The notes beneath the pieces were generated by a model that searched no databases, had not been told where the DNA came from, and was given only the letters and a program-made list of their open reading frames with translations. A stretch of DNA of 64,000 bases, taken from NCBI RefSeq assembly GCF_003031675.1, contig NZ_PYWX01000032.1:124001-188000 (forward strand), written 5' to 3'. The first letter of the stretch is position 1; each line of letters opens with the position of its first letter. The position numbers and the translations under genes were made by a program. Shown piece by piece: positions 8,318 through 17,530 of this stretch. Source of the stretch: Pseudomonas palleroniana (GTDB taxonomy: Bacteria > Pseudomonadota > Gammaproteobacteria > Pseudomonadales > Pseudomonadaceae).

Positions 8318-9202
8318 ATGATCTCTGTCGAAGATCTACGCCTGGCTGCAACACTGGCGCGCTCCGAGTCTTTGAGCGCTGCGGCCAGAATGCTCAACGT
8401 CTCGCCACCCGCACTGTCCATGCGCCTACGCAAATTGGAGACGCTGCTGGGGCTGACCCTGGCCAATCGCGATGCCCGGCGCTTGAGCCTTACGGCTGAT
8501 GGCGAGCGTTTCTCCCGTGAATGTGCGCTGTTGCTGGAGCAACTGGAGGCGCTGCCGGAGTCGTTCAGGCAACAGGATGAGCGGCTGACCGGCACGCTCA
8601 GGCTGGCGGCGCCGTTCGGCTATGGACGCCAGCGGATTGCACCGCTGCTGGCCCGCTTCGCCAGGTTGCATCCACAGCTGCGCCTGCAGCTGGATTTGCG
8701 TGAAACGCCATGGCCTGATCGTCGCGACAGCGACGCAGTTATTCACATTGGTCACCTGAACGACAGCCTGTGGATCGCCAGGCCCCTTACGCAAAACCAC
8801 CGATGGTTGTGCGCAAGCGCAGCCTATCTGGAGCAGTACGGGGTGCCATCTTCACCGGAGCAACTGGCCGAGCATCGCTGCATTTGCATTCGTGAAAATG
8901 ATGAAGATGTCACGCTATGGCATCTGCGTAAGGGGCAGGGGCGCAAAACACTGCGCATCGAACCCGCACTGTTGAGTAACGATGGAAGCGTCGCGCGGCG
9001 TTGGGCCGAGCAAGGCTTGGGCTTGGTGCTGCGTTCGCAGTGGGATGTCAGTGATGCAATCGCCAACGGTAGCCTGGTCCGGGTGTTGGCGGATTGGCAA
9101 TTCGACAGTGCGCCGATCAACCTGTTGGTGCCCTCACGCAAGCTGCGTAGCCCGCGGGTGGAGGCATTGGTGGCGTTTCTGGAGGACGCATTGAAAGCCT
9201 GA
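8318..9202 (+). CDS. LysR-family regulator of the divergent D-amino-acid enzyme pair
   Basis: A 294-aa LysR-type regulator. The winged helix-turn-helix is at residues 1-60 (SLSAAARMLNVSPPALSMRL), followed by the linker helix and the periplasmic-binding-like effector domain. It is transcribed away from the PLP enzyme/RidA pair across a 94-base gap, the usual layout for a LysR protein that activates its divergent neighbour and represses itself. The natural ligand is likely a D-amino or hydroxyamino acid, inferred from context. Confidence 0.88.
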   Translation: MISVEDLRLAATLARSESLSAAARMLNVSPPALSMRLRKLETLLGLTLANRDARRLSLTADGERFSRECALLLEQLEALPESFRQQDERLTGTLRLAAPFGYGRQRIAPLLARFARLHPQLRLQLDLRETPWPDRRDSDAVIHIGHLNDSLWIARPLTQNHRWLCASAAYLEQYGVPSSPEQLAEHRCICIRENDEDVTLWHLRKGQGRKTLRIEPALLSNDGSVARRWAEQGLGLVLRSQWDVSDAIANGSLVRVLADWQFDSAPINLLVPSRKLRSPRVEALVAFLEDALKA

Positions 9203-9213
9203 TCAGACGAAGG

Positions 9214-9246
9214 GCGGCGCAAACATGCTTTATGCAAGTGCGCCGC
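9214..9246. terminator. Bidirectional hairpin between convergent genes
   Basis: GCGGCGCA and TGCGCCGC pair around a 17-base loop containing a further small GCAT/ATGC stem. It lies between the LysR gene and the oppositely oriented cupin gene, whose 3' ends are 58 bases apart. There is no long U tract, so termination strength is uncertain. Confidence 0.5.
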
Positions 9247-9260
9247 TTGCCCGACGGCTA

Positions 9261-10211
9261 TCAACTGAAGCGGATATCCAGCGAGCGAAGGTAGGTCTGC
9301 AGCCCCGCGTCTTGGATCGGGATCAGGAACGCTTCCTGGTCGGACTCGTTGAAGTGGGCATGCCAGTAACCGGGCGGCGTGACAAACGCCAGCCCCGGTG
9401 CCCAATCCACGCGGACCGGGTGACGTATCTGGCCATCGGCGTCCAGGTCGGTGCCGACCAGGGTGTAGCAACCTGTCGGGCAATCGACGATGAAATCCAG
9501 CGCAATGGACTGATGCCGATGAGGCTTCTGGACCGAACCGGCCGGCAGAATTCCATACATGGCCCAGAGCACATGGGTCACGGTTCGGGTTTGCGGGAAA
9601 TTGCGGTTGCCCAACAAGATGCTGATACGGCTGCGGTCTTGCGCACGCGGGTCATCGGCCGCTTCACGCAACTTCGCGTTGGCGGTCTGCGCCGGGTACA
9701 ACGTCGGCAAGAACCGGTCAGTGCTGCGGGTCACGCCGAGATAGCGCAACAGGGGCTCGTCATGCACGTAATAGAGCCGGGCGTCCTCGGTCGCGCTGAA
9801 ACAGGCGCCCAGCAGACCTGGCAGTGCCATGAAGCAGCCTTTGGACCATTCCAGGGTGTGCTCGCCCTGGGTCACTTTACCTGCGCCGGCAATCACATAA
9901 AAAACCTGCGAGGTGGCGTTGGGCTGGAGCGTCAGGCTGTCGCCCACATTGAGGCGGATAAAGTTGGCACAAAGCCCGGGGCCGGTGGCCGGCCCTTCGC
10001 AGCCCAATGCTTCGCTCAGGTCCAGCGGCACGACCCGCGAGGGGCCTGAGTCGCAGAGCGAGGCTGGAAAGTTGTGGTAGGGCACGCCTGTAATGAGCTT
10101 GGCGCTGATCGGATTTGCCGCTTTGCTGTACTCGAAATATTCCGCTTCGCGCTCGTTTGGCGGCACGGCGTCTACTGCATCGATCCTGAATGTGCTGTTC
10201 ACGATTGTCAC
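9261..10211 (-). CDS. Bicupin (double cupin-domain) protein
   Basis: A 316-aa cytoplasmic protein with two beta-barrel cupin segments. The first, around residues 85-140, includes NATSQVFYVIAGAGKV followed by a G-x5-P turn. The second, around 215-300, contains PAGSVQKPHRHQSIALDFIV and a later PGYWHAHFN. The second barrel keeps metal-type histidines (HRH and HAH); the first has lost them, as is common in bicupins where one half is structural. Gentisate-dioxygenase-like or other ring-opening dioxygenases share this layout, but no specific signature lets me name a substrate. It is monocistronic and divergent from the Aer-like receptor. Confidence 0.75.
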   Translation of the reverse strand: MTIVNSTFRIDAVDAVPPNEREAEYFEYSKAANPISAKLITGVPYHNFPASLCDSGPSRVVPLDLSEALGCEGPATGPGLCANFIRLNVGDSLTLQPNATSQVFYVIAGAGKVTQGEHTLEWSKGCFMALPGLLGACFSATEDARLYYVHDEPLLRYLGVTRSTDRFLPTLYPAQTANAKLREAADDPRAQDRSRISILLGNRNFPQTRTVTHVLWAMYGILPAGSVQKPHRHQSIALDFIVDCPTGCYTLVGTDLDADGQIRHPVRVDWAPGLAFVTPPGYWHAHFNESDQEAFLIPIQDAGLQTYLRSLDIRFS

Positions 10212-10421
10212 CTCGCTCGCTGATCCGTGGATGCAGCGTAGGCCGGATCAGGCCCTTCTGCAAAGTGCTGATATATATAGAAACTGCGACCGTTATGGCA
10301 GCAAAGCTATTTGTTTATTTCTTCTTAGTTGGTACTTTCGTTCAGATTTATAAAGCTTCGTTTATTGTTCGATTTCGGTACAAAGTCTGTATGTATAAGA
10401 AAAATTTCAAAAAAAAGTATT

Positions 10422-10447
10422 AACTTTTCCTGGCGCTTGCCGATGGC
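10422..10447 (+). promoter_or_regulatory. Possible FliA (sigma-28) promoter of the Aer-like receptor
   Basis: TAACTTTT, 10 bases, then GCCGATGG resembles the flagellar sigma-28 pattern TAAAGTTT-N11-GCCGATAA but has one base less spacing and two changes in the -10. It lies 26 bases before the start codon of a chemoreceptor gene, which is the reason for listing it. Confidence 0.35.
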
Positions 10448-10473
10448 TATGCAAGTCATAAAAGGTAGTCGTT

Positions 10474-12039
10474 GTGCGAAATAATCAACCCGTTACTCAG
10501 CGCGAAGTTTCACTTGACCCACAGCAGAAACTTATCTCTACAACAGATGCCCGAGGCGTTATCAGTTATTGCAATGACGCGTTTGTCGAGATCAGCGGTT
10601 TTAATCGAGAAGATCTGATAGGGGCTCCGCAAAACATCGTTCGTCATCCGGACGTGCCCCCAGCCGTATTCGCGCACATGTGGAGTGCGCTTAAACAAGG
10701 CCGGCCATGGATGGGGATCGTCAAGAACCGCTCCAAAAGTGGCGATCACTATTGGGTCAACGCGTACGTCACACCGATATTCGAAGGCAGCCAGGTGGTG
10801 GGCTTCGAGTCGGTCAGGGTCAAGCCGACGGCGGATCAGGTCCGTCGGGCGCAAGCGCTCTATCAGCGTATCAGCCAAGGAAAGTCGGCCATCCCTCGCT
10901 GGGAAAACTGGGTGTGTGCTGCGCAGGATTGCCTGCCATATCTGGCCACCGGGCTGGCGGGTGCGGTGAGCGGTGTGTTCTTCAGTGCGCCGTTGGCATT
11001 CGGTGTGGCGGCAGCCGTGGCGTTACCGGTTGGCTGGGTCTTTTCACGTTGGCAAAAGCGCGGAACGCAGCACCTGTTACAGATGACCGAACCCTCGACC
11101 TCCGATGCGTTGATTGCGCAGATGTACAGCGATGCCCGTGGCCCGCAAGCCCGCCTGGAAACGGCTTTCGTCAGTCAGACTGCGCGTCTGAAGACTTGCC
11201 TTACCCGTTTGCAGGACACCGCCGAGCAGCTCAGCCGACTTGCGGGGCAATCCGAGGCGCTGGCCGCTGAGGGCTCGAAAGGCCTGGAGCGCCAGCGTGT
11301 CGAGACTGAGCAGGTGTCGGCCGCAGTCAACCAGATGGCGGCGACGACCCAGGAAGTTGCCCGGCATGTGCAACGCACCGCTGATGCCACCCAGCAGGCC
11401 AACCAGCTGACGGGGCGTGGCCGCGATGTAACCCGGGAAACTCGCGAAGCCATTGAGCGTCTGTCGAATGTGGTGAGCGAAACCGGCCTGACTGTGGCGC
11501 AGTTGGCGCGGGACAGTGATGAAATCGGCACGGTCGTGGATGTGATCAAAGGCATCGCCGATCAGACCAACCTGCTGGCACTGAATGCCGCCATTGAAGC
11601 TGCCCGTGCCGGCGACATGGGCCGAGGCTTTGCCGTGGTGGCCGATGAGGTCCGCCAGCTGGCACAGCGCACCTCGCAATCGACTACGCAGATCCATCAA
11701 CTGATCACCACGCTTCAGGTCTCGTCCGGCAAAGCCGTGCAAACCATGGAGAGCGGTTGCCGCCAGGCCGAAGAGGGCGTACTCCAAGTGCTCGAGGCGG
11801 ACAAGGCGTTGCTGGGCATCAGTGAAGCCGTCGCCAACATCACCGACATGACCACCCAGATTGCGAGCGCTACGGAAGAGCAAAGCGCGGTGGCCGAGGA
11901 AATCAGCCAGAACATCGCTACTATCGCCCAGCTGGCTGATCAGACTTCGGAGCAGGCGAACCAATCGGCAGGGCTGAACACCGAGCTGACCCGCACGGCT
12001 TCCACGCAATACTCCCTGGTCGAGCGCTTTAATCGATAA
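10474..12039 (+). CDS. aer: PAS-domain chemoreceptor, Aer-like (energy/aerotaxis)
   Basis: This 521-aa protein starts at a GTG with AAAGG upstream. An N-terminal PAS domain covers about residues 15-120 ([20 protein letters not shown], then a conserved [18 protein letters not shown] segment typical of Aer). A hydrophobic stretch follows around 150-190 that anchors it in the inner membrane without a periplasmic sensor. The C-terminal methyl-accepting signalling domain has its hairpin tip at about 365-385 ([20 protein letters not shown]). Aer binds FAD in the PAS pocket and reports redox state to CheA/CheW. Pseudomonads often carry several paralogues, so the exact stimulus is not fixed. Confidence 0.9.
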   Translation: MRNNQPVTQREVSLDPQQKLISTTDARGVISYCNDAFVEISGFNREDLIGAPQNIVRHPDVPPAVFAHMWSALKQGRPWMGIVKNRSKSGDHYWVNAYVTPIFEGSQVVGFESVRVKPTADQVRRAQALYQRISQGKSAIPRWENWVCAAQDCLPYLATGLAGAVSGVFFSAPLAFGVAAAVALPVGWVFSRWQKRGTQHLLQMTEPSTSDALIAQMYSDARGPQARLETAFVSQTARLKTCLTRLQDTAEQLSRLAGQSEALAAEGSKGLERQRVETEQVSAAVNQMAATTQEVARHVQRTADATQQANQLTGRGRDVTRETREAIERLSNVVSETGLTVAQLARDSDEIGTVVDVIKGIADQTNLLALNAAIEAARAGDMGRGFAVVADEVRQLAQRTSQSTTQIHQLITTLQVSSGKAVQTMESGCRQAEEGVLQVLEADKALLGISEAVANITDMTTQIASATEEQSAVAEEISQNIATIAQLADQTSEQANQSAGLNTELTRTASTQYSLVERFNR

Positions 12040-12054
12040 AGCCTGCCCTTAGCA

Positions 12055-12228
12055 TAATGCTGGTCAGTTAATAACCTGTGGGAGGGGGCTTGCTCCCGAT
12101 GGACTGCGCAGCAGGCCCAGCCTTTTCAAACCCAAAGCTGGTGCCGCTTCGCGGCCATCGGGAGCAAGTCGAATCGTCGCACCGCCCCTCCCACAATGAC
12201 CGCGTCAAGCTTTAACTGACTGGTATTA
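12055..12228. repeat. Composite REP repeat with outer inverted ends, copy 1
   Basis: The outer arms are TAATGCTGGTCAGTTAA and its approximate complement at 12212-12228. Inside is a REP pair built on GTGGGAGGGGGCTTGCTCCCGAT and the opposite-facing CATCGGGAGCAAGTC, ending CCCTCCCACAATGACCGCGT. Related copies are at 45723-45932 and 63011-63230. It can fold into a long hairpin behind the Aer-like gene and may protect or end its transcript. Confidence 0.8.
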
Positions 12229-12298
12229 CGCCTTGCGCAGGCCTTTTTTATTGGGTGCAGCCTGGATATTCGCCGTACAAAAGCTCCCGGTATCTTCC

Positions 12299-12325
12299 TA
12301 AAGTGCGCTTCAACGCGGCCGATAA
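12299..12325 (+). promoter_or_regulatory. FliA (sigma-28) promoter of the dCache chemoreceptor
   Basis: TAAAGTGC, exactly 11 bases, then GCCGATAA. The -10 is a perfect match and the -35 differs from TAAAGTTT at two positions. It lies 92 bases upstream of the chemoreceptor start, linking this gene to the flagellar regulon. Confidence 0.8.
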
Positions 12326-12417
12326 TTCAGTCTAAGCATGGCTTCCGATAACAACACATGCGACGTCAGCTCTAGCGTTTCTCCTTGCCAAAACTATAAA
12401 TACCCGCAGGTGAAGTC

Positions 12418-14361
12418 ATGAATATCAAGCAGAAGCTGACCTGGGCGTTCGCGGCTATCGCGTGTGTCCCGGTCATCCTGGTCGCCGTTTTGGTAGTGCT
12501 GAATGTGCGGGAGGGGGCCCAGGCCAATTTCCTCGACAGCAGCGGTCGCGAGATCCGCCAGATCGACAATGGCATGAAGCAGTTTTTCGACGGCATCAGC
12601 CAAAACGTCGACTACGTCGCCAAGGACCCGCGTGTGGTCGCGGCCAAGGACCTCAAGAGCTACGCCGGCGCCGATGCCGCACAAATTCCGCTGACCCCGA
12701 CCAACAAAGAGCTGCTGGCGATATTCGACCAGTTCGCCAAAAGCCATCCGAGTACCGCCTACCTGTCACTGGGCTTGAGCGACGGCGGCTACGCCAGCTG
12801 GCCGGACGACACCAAACTGAACAACTATGACCCCCGCGTGCGTCCCTGGTACAAAGCGGCCATCGCCGCGCCAGGCACCACCGTGCGCACCGGTGCCTAC
12901 TACTGGGCGCCGGACGATGTGACGCTGATCGGCACCGTGCACACCGTCGCCGATGCCGCCGGCAATATACTCGGCGTGGTGGGCCTGGACGTGTCGCTCA
13001 AACAGCTCACGGAACTGGTGCGCAACATCAAGCTGGGCCACAGCGGCTACCTGATGCTGGTGGAAGCCAACGGTAACGTGCTGGTAGACCCCAGCGACGC
13101 CAAGCACAACTTCAAACCCCTGGCCGACCTGGGCCCCAACTACGCCGAACTGGCCAAGCGCGGCGACGGTGTGACCCAGATCGAGATCGATGGCGTGCCC
13201 TACATGGCCAACGTGGTCAGTTCCAAAGACCTGGGCTGGCGCTTTATCGGCCTGATCAAGCGTGATGAAGTGATGGCCGACGCCACCCGCCTGACCTGGT
13301 TGATCGCCGCCATTGCAGCAGTATTGGCCTTGGTGTTCGCGATTGTCGGCGCCAGTTTTGCCCGCGTCATCGTGCGCCCGATTCGCGGCGTGGCCGATGG
13401 GCTGCAGGAAATCGCTGAAGGAGAGGGCGACCTGACACGCCAACTCAAAGTGCAGGGCAAGGACGAAACCGCCGGCCTGGCGGGCTGGTTCAACCAGTTC
13501 CTGGGCATGATCGCCCAATTGGTGCAGCGCATCGGCAGCGCTTCATCGGACCTGCAGACCGCCGCCGTCGACACCAGCGAAGTGGCCAACAACATGAACC
13601 AGGCCGCAGGTCGCCAGCGTGAAGCGGTGGAGCTGGTGAGCACGGCGTTCAACGAAATGGTGGCGACCGCCAACGAGGTCGCACGCTCATGCAGCGCCGC
13701 CGCGTCGAGTGCCGACGAAGGCTACCGCGACGTCCATGACGGTCAGCAGCACATCGGCGAAGCCACCGGCAGCGTACTCAAGCTCAGCGAAGACCTGCAG
13801 AAGTCGACCCAGACCATGCAGTTGCTGGAGCAGGACAGCCAGAACATCAACACCATTCTCGACACCATCCGCTCGATCGCCGAGCAGACCAACCTGCTGG
13901 CGCTCAACGCCGCGATTGAAGCGGCGCGTGCCGGTGACCAGGGCCGTGGTTTCGCCGTGGTCGCCGACGAAGTGCGCGCCCTGGCGCGTCGCACAGCCGA
14001 CTCCACCGGCGAGATCGACAGCCTGCTGGGCAATCTCGCCCGCCGCACCCAGGAAGTCACGCAACAGATGCAAGGCAGCCTGCAGGTGTCCCACGCCAGC
14101 GTGGAACGCATCCAGCAGGCCCGTGACAGCTTCGACAAGATCCGCGGCTCGGTGGACTCGATCCGCGACCAGAACACTCAGATCGCCACCGCCGCCGAGC
14201 AGCAGCACCAGGTGGCTGAAGAGATCAACCGGCACATCGCACAGATCCATGCCGATGCCCAGTTGGTCGAAGGCTTTGCCCAGTCGTCACAGACTGGCTC
14301 GGGGCGGTTGATAGAGATTTCCGGGGAGCTTAAAGGCCTGGTAGGGCGTTTTAAATATTAG
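12418..14361 (+). CDS. Methyl-accepting chemotaxis protein with dCache ligand domain
   Basis: A 647-aa transmembrane chemoreceptor. A first membrane helix at about 8-30 leads to a periplasmic double-Cache domain (35-290). Its membrane-distal pocket contains [11 protein letters not shown] near residues 138-148, like the R-x-W-Y part of amino-acid/amine-binding dCache domains, and GVVGLDVSL further on. A second helix (296-318), a HAMP linker (318-370) and the cytoplasmic signalling hairpin with its tip near 490 ([16 protein letters not shown]) complete it. It should sense a small organic ligand outside the cytoplasm and feed CheA. The ligand cannot be assigned by eye. A sigma-28 promoter lies upstream. 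Confidence 0.92.
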   Translation: MNIKQKLTWAFAAIACVPVILVAVLVVLNVREGAQANFLDSSGREIRQIDNGMKQFFDGISQNVDYVAKDPRVVAAKDLKSYAGADAAQIPLTPTNKELLAIFDQFAKSHPSTAYLSLGLSDGGYASWPDDTKLNNYDPRVRPWYKAAIAAPGTTVRTGAYYWAPDDVTLIGTVHTVADAAGNILGVVGLDVSLKQLTELVRNIKLGHSGYLMLVEANGNVLVDPSDAKHNFKPLADLGPNYAELAKRGDGVTQIEIDGVPYMANVVSSKDLGWRFIGLIKRDEVMADATRLTWLIAAIAAVLALVFAIVGASFARVIVRPIRGVADGLQEIAEGEGDLTRQLKVQGKDETAGLAGWFNQFLGMIAQLVQRIGSASSDLQTAAVDTSEVANNMNQAAGRQREAVELVSTAFNEMVATANEVARSCSAAASSADEGYRDVHDGQQHIGEATGSVLKLSEDLQKSTQTMQLLEQDSQNINTILDTIRSIAEQTNLLALNAAIEAARAGDQGRGFAVVADEVRALARRTADSTGEIDSLLGNLARRTQEVTQQMQGSLQVSHASVERIQQARDSFDKIRGSVDSIRDQNTQIATAAEQQHQVAEEINRHIAQIHADAQLVEGFAQSSQTGSGRLIEISGELKGLVGRFKY

Positions 14362-14370
14362 TCTCTCAGG

Positions 14371-14408
14371 CCGAATGAAAACGGTGAGCTTTCATCGTTT
14401 TCATTCGG
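14371..14408 (+). terminator. Hairpin terminator after the chemoreceptor
   Basis: CCGAATGAAAACG pairs perfectly with CGTTTTCATTCGG around a 12-base loop, 9 bases after the stop codon. The U-rich tract lies inside the stem rather than after it, so strength is uncertain. Confidence 0.6.
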
Positions 14409-14526
14409 GCGGTCAATGCAGTCTTTTCCCTGGGCGTGCCCGCAGGTTATGTCTCAGGCTTGGCCGACGCCGTCGGCGCGGGGGATTGATGGAGAACACA
14501 GCGTCCCGAGTGAGTTTATGCCTATC

Positions 14527-14544
14527 ATGAGCGAACGTTCATGC
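14527..14544. promoter_or_regulatory. Candidate LysR operator (ATGAGC-N6-TCATGC), copy 1
   Basis: ATGAGCGAACGTTCATGC lies 35 bases before the LysR start codon. The same ATGAGC-N6-TCATGC pattern occurs at 15488-15505 before the exporter gene. Two copies flanking the regulator gene suggest autoregulation plus control of the exporter. Confidence 0.5.
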
Positions 14545-14578
14545 ATGCACTTTTCTGATAACTCGCTGGATACTGCCC

Positions 14579-15484
14579 ATGAGAGACCTGCCGCCCACCG
14601 CGACCTTGCGCGCATTTGAAGTTGCCACCCGGCACTTGACCTTTACGTCGGCCGCACAGGAACTACATGTGACTCAAAGCGCGGTCAGCCACCAGCTCAG
14701 GCATCTTGAGGCCCTTTGGGGCGTGCAGTTGTTTGAACGTGGCAAGGCGTTACGCCTCACGGCAGCGGGGGCTGCGCTGGCGCCCATCGTGCGCGAGTTT
14801 TTCATCAGCCTGGAGGCGACTCTGGGTGATTTGCGCGAGCAGAAAGACAGGGTTCGACTCAGCGTCAGTACCACCTATTCCTTCGCGCTCAAATGGCTGC
14901 TGCCACGCTTGCCGCGTCTCTCTCGTCAGCACCCGGAGCTTTTGGTCTCGCTGGATACCACGGATAAAATAATTCACTTCTCTCACGGCCAGGCTGATGT
15001 TGCGATCAGGCTCGGCAAGGGCAATTACCCCGGTCTGCATTCTGAGTTCCTGTTTGGGGAGCAGGTATTTCCTGTGGCCAGCCCAGAACTGTTGCGGCGC
15101 GTCGGCACTCCGCAGAACCCCGCGGAATTGTTACATTTTCCGCTTCTGACGCGGGACGGTGCCGAGTTGGTACCCAAGTGGGAAGTGTGGTTTCAAGCCG
15201 TCGGGCTGGCCTATTTGCCGCTTCAGGAAAGCGTCAGGTTTGGCGATACCAACATGACGGTGGAAGCGGCCCTGCTCGGCCAAGGCGTTGCATTGGTGCG
15301 CAGCGGGCATGTCGAGAGCGAAATCGGCGATGGCCGCTTGGTTCGGCTGTTCGATGTGCCGTTCCCATCGCCGCTCGCTTATTACTTCGTCTGCCCCAAG
15401 GGCATTGAATCACAGCCGCACATCGCCAGCTTTCGTCAATGGTTGGTCGATGAGGCGCTGAAGGTAAAACACGTAGAACCTTAA
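14579..15484 (+). CDS. GcvA-like LysR-family regulator
   Basis: A 301-aa LysR protein starting MRDLPPTATLRAFEVATRHL, the N-terminal signature of the GcvA group. The helix-turn-helix is at about 20-40 (SAAQELHVTQSAVSHQLRHL), with an effector domain from about 92. It lies just upstream of an EamA exporter and an SDR gene on the same strand, and shared sequence motifs before it and before the exporter gene suggest it controls both. GcvA itself regulates glycine cleavage; the effector here is unknown. Confidence 0.88.
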   Translation: MRDLPPTATLRAFEVATRHLTFTSAAQELHVTQSAVSHQLRHLEALWGVQLFERGKALRLTAAGAALAPIVREFFISLEATLGDLREQKDRVRLSVSTTYSFALKWLLPRLPRLSRQHPELLVSLDTTDKIIHFSHGQADVAIRLGKGNYPGLHSEFLFGEQVFPVASPELLRRVGTPQNPAELLHFPLLTRDGAELVPKWEVWFQAVGLAYLPLQESVRFGDTNMTVEAALLGQGVALVRSGHVESEIGDGRLVRLFDVPFPSPLAYYFVCPKGIESQPHIASFRQWLVDEALKVKHVEP

Positions 15485-15487
15485 TGT

Positions 15488-15505
15488 ATGAGCATTCATT
15501 CATGC
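15488..15505. promoter_or_regulatory. Candidate LysR operator (ATGAGC-N6-TCATGC), copy 2
   Basis: ATGAGCATTCATTCATGC starts 3 bases after the LysR stop and ends 53 bases before the EamA start. It has the same half-sites and spacing as the site at 14527-14544. Confidence 0.5.
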
Positions 15506-15558
15506 TACGATGAGGAGCCTTCGCTTTAGTCCCGGCGCCGAATTGCCTAGAGTGGCGC

Positions 15559-16386
15559 ATGCCTATCCATCTCATCTTCCTCGTGCTTTTCGCCGCGCTC
15601 CTGCATGCCAGCTGGAACGCGCTGCTGCGCAGTGGCGCTGATCGGCTATGGTCGATGACAGTGATGTGCATTGCCATCGCCGTCACCAGTCTCGTTGCCG
15701 CAGCATTCATGCTGCCCCCCGCTATTGAAAGCTGGGGCTATGCGGTGCTTTCGGGGTTGCTGCATGTGGGCTACAACCTGTTTCTGGTGCGCAGTTATCG
15801 AGTCGGCGACCTGGGGCAGATCTATCCGATTTCACGTGGGTCGTCTCCAGTGCTGATCACCTTGGGTGCAGCCGTTTTTGCCGGAGAAAGCATCACGCCT
15901 GGCGAGTTGCTCGGCGTTACGCTGGTGTCATGCGGGATTATTTCCCTGGCCTTCAGAGGGCGCAGTCTTTCGGTTCCCAGCCTGCCCTATGCGCTGGGAA
16001 CGGGCGGCTTTATCGCGGCCTACAGCGTGGTCGACGGCATCGGTGCCAGGCTCTCCGGTGCGCCGCTGGCCTACACCGTGTGGATGTGCGCCCTGTGGGG
16101 CGTGTTGATGCCGGCGGTCTACATCGGTCTGCGTGATGCCCGCAGCTTATTCTCTGCCCGGCCCGGAACAGCGACTGCTGTGGTCGGCGGGCTGGTCTCT
16201 TTGCTCGCGTATGCAATGGTCATCTACGCGATGAACGAAGCGCCTTTGGGCGCGGTATCCGCATTGCGTGAAACCAGCGTGCTGTTTGCGGCGTTGATCG
16301 GCTATGTCTTCCTCGGCGAGACGTTAACCGCACGCCGGATACTGGCGTGCGTAGTGATCGCCAGCGGCACCTTACTCATCGGCTGA
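15559..16386 (+). CDS. EamA-family (DMT superfamily) inner-membrane transporter
   Basis: A 275-aa protein with about ten hydrophobic helices. The EamA motif is recognisable in LGAAVFAGESITPGELLGVT and again in AALIGYVFLGETLTARRILA, the two halves of the internal duplication. Such proteins export amino acids or other small metabolites. It follows the GcvA-like regulator (74-base gap holding a candidate operator) and precedes an SDR gene by 28 bases, so the last two probably share a transcript. Confidence 0.87.
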   Translation: MPIHLIFLVLFAALLHASWNALLRSGADRLWSMTVMCIAIAVTSLVAAAFMLPPAIESWGYAVLSGLLHVGYNLFLVRSYRVGDLGQIYPISRGSSPVLITLGAAVFAGESITPGELLGVTLVSCGIISLAFRGRSLSVPSLPYALGTGGFIAAYSVVDGIGARLSGAPLAYTVWMCALWGVLMPAVYIGLRDARSLFSARPGTATAVVGGLVSLLAYAMVIYAMNEAPLGAVSALRETSVLFAALIGYVFLGETLTARRILACVVIASGTLLIG

Positions 16387-16414
16387 TACAGCCACGGCTC
16401 AGGAGCAATATCTA

Positions 16415-17176
16415 ATGGTCGACGTCTCGCAGGCACCGCTGATTCTAATCACGGGTGGAAGTCGTGGAGTAGGGGCAGCAACGGCTCGGCTGGCTGCTGC
16501 AAGAGGTTATGACGTCGCGATCAGCTACGTTACCAACGAGGCCGCAGCGTTGGCTGTGGTTGCGGATGTGGAAGCGTTGGGGCGCAGAGCGCTGGCGATG
16601 CGGGCCGACAGTGCGGACCCTCGGCAGGTGGCTGATTTGTTCGCAGCGATCGACCACTCGTTCGGACGCATTGACGTCTTGGTCAATAACGCCGGAATGC
16701 TGGCGACTCAGTCACGCCTGGAGGGTCTCGGCTTCGAGCGGATGCAGCGCATTTTCGCGGTCAATTCCATCGGGCCAATCCTCTGCGCCCAGCAGGCGGT
16801 AAAGCGTATGGCTTACCGTCACAACGGCCCGGGCGGCGTGGTGGTCAATGTCTCTTCGGCGTCGGCGCGCCTTGGCAGCCCCAATGAGTATGTCGACTAT
16901 GCGGCGTCAAAGGGAGCCTTGGAGACTTTCACCATTGGCTTTGCAAAGGAGGTCGCGCGCGAAGGCATACGCGTTAACTGTATTCGCCCCGGACATATCT
17001 ATACCGAAATGCATGCCAGTGGCGGTGAGCCGGGGCGGGTCGATCGTGTCAAGGACTCGATCCCCATGGGGCGGGGCGGACAGCCTGAGGAAGTGGCCCG
17101 CGCGATTCTATGGTTGGCGAGTGCGGAGGCATCGTTTGTTACTGGTACATTCCTGGATGTGACGGGCGGTAAATGA
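16415..17176 (+). CDS. Short-chain dehydrogenase/reductase (YgfF-like)
   Basis: A 253-aa classical SDR. The cofactor loop is GGSRGVGAATARLAA (about residues 13-27). NNAG occurs near 92, and the catalytic Ser, Tyr and Lys are in NVSSASAR and YVDYAASKGA. The sequence pattern resembles the YgfF group of sugar/NADP-type oxidoreductases. The C-terminal VTGTFLDVTGG segment is complete. It probably acts on a small alcohol or ketone in the cytoplasm; the co-transcribed exporter does not identify the substrate. Confidence 0.87.
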   Translation: MVDVSQAPLILITGGSRGVGAATARLAAARGYDVAISYVTNEAAALAVVADVEALGRRALAMRADSADPRQVADLFAAIDHSFGRIDVLVNNAGMLATQSRLEGLGFERMQRIFAVNSIGPILCAQQAVKRMAYRHNGPGGVVVNVSSASARLGSPNEYVDYAASKGALETFTIGFAKEVAREGIRVNCIRPGHIYTEMHASGGEPGRVDRVKDSIPMGRGGQPEEVARAILWLASAEASFVTGTFLDVTGGK

Positions 17177-17530
17177 GTCAGATTGTGGAAGCCTGCACGG
17201 AAAGTCTTTCCGGTCATGACTTATATAAGCAGCATGTTTAGCGTTTCTCGCTCGCGAGGGCAGTGGCCTCCAGGATCAAGTCTTTGTTCTGGTAGCCAAT
17301 GCACCTATTTACCTGAAAAAAACGGCCAGTGAGTCCGTAAAGTGGGACAAGTTAGACAATGTACTGCGCTGAATAATGATGCATTGAAGAGATAGTCAGC
17401 ATTATGGCGGATGCGCATCCCGACCGATCCAAGTCAATTTAGCGAGGTATCCAGCGCCTGACAGACTTGTGACCCGGTTTTAAAACGGTCACGAGTTGTC
17501 AACTGTGAATTGGATCCGTAAGCTACAGGC
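17177..17530. other. Intergenic region ahead of the TetR gene
   Basis: Apart from the 26-bp operator at 17468-17493 I see no gene, strong hairpin or repeat here. A weak promoter-like pair, TTGTCA then TAAGCT with 17 bases between, lies right after the operator. Confidence 0.5.
17468..17493. promoter_or_regulatory. TetR-type operator 1 (tetR promoter)
   Basis: TGTGACC, 12 bases, GGTCACG. It has the same 26-bp geometry as three other sites in this region (18256, 22200, 22308) and lies 37 bases before the TetR start codon, which indicates autoregulation. Confidence 0.75.

Noticed and set aside
12076..12197. Small RNA or CRISPR-like repeat
   Set aside because: It is an inverted REP-type structure, not direct repeats with spacers, and has recognisable relatives in other gaps.
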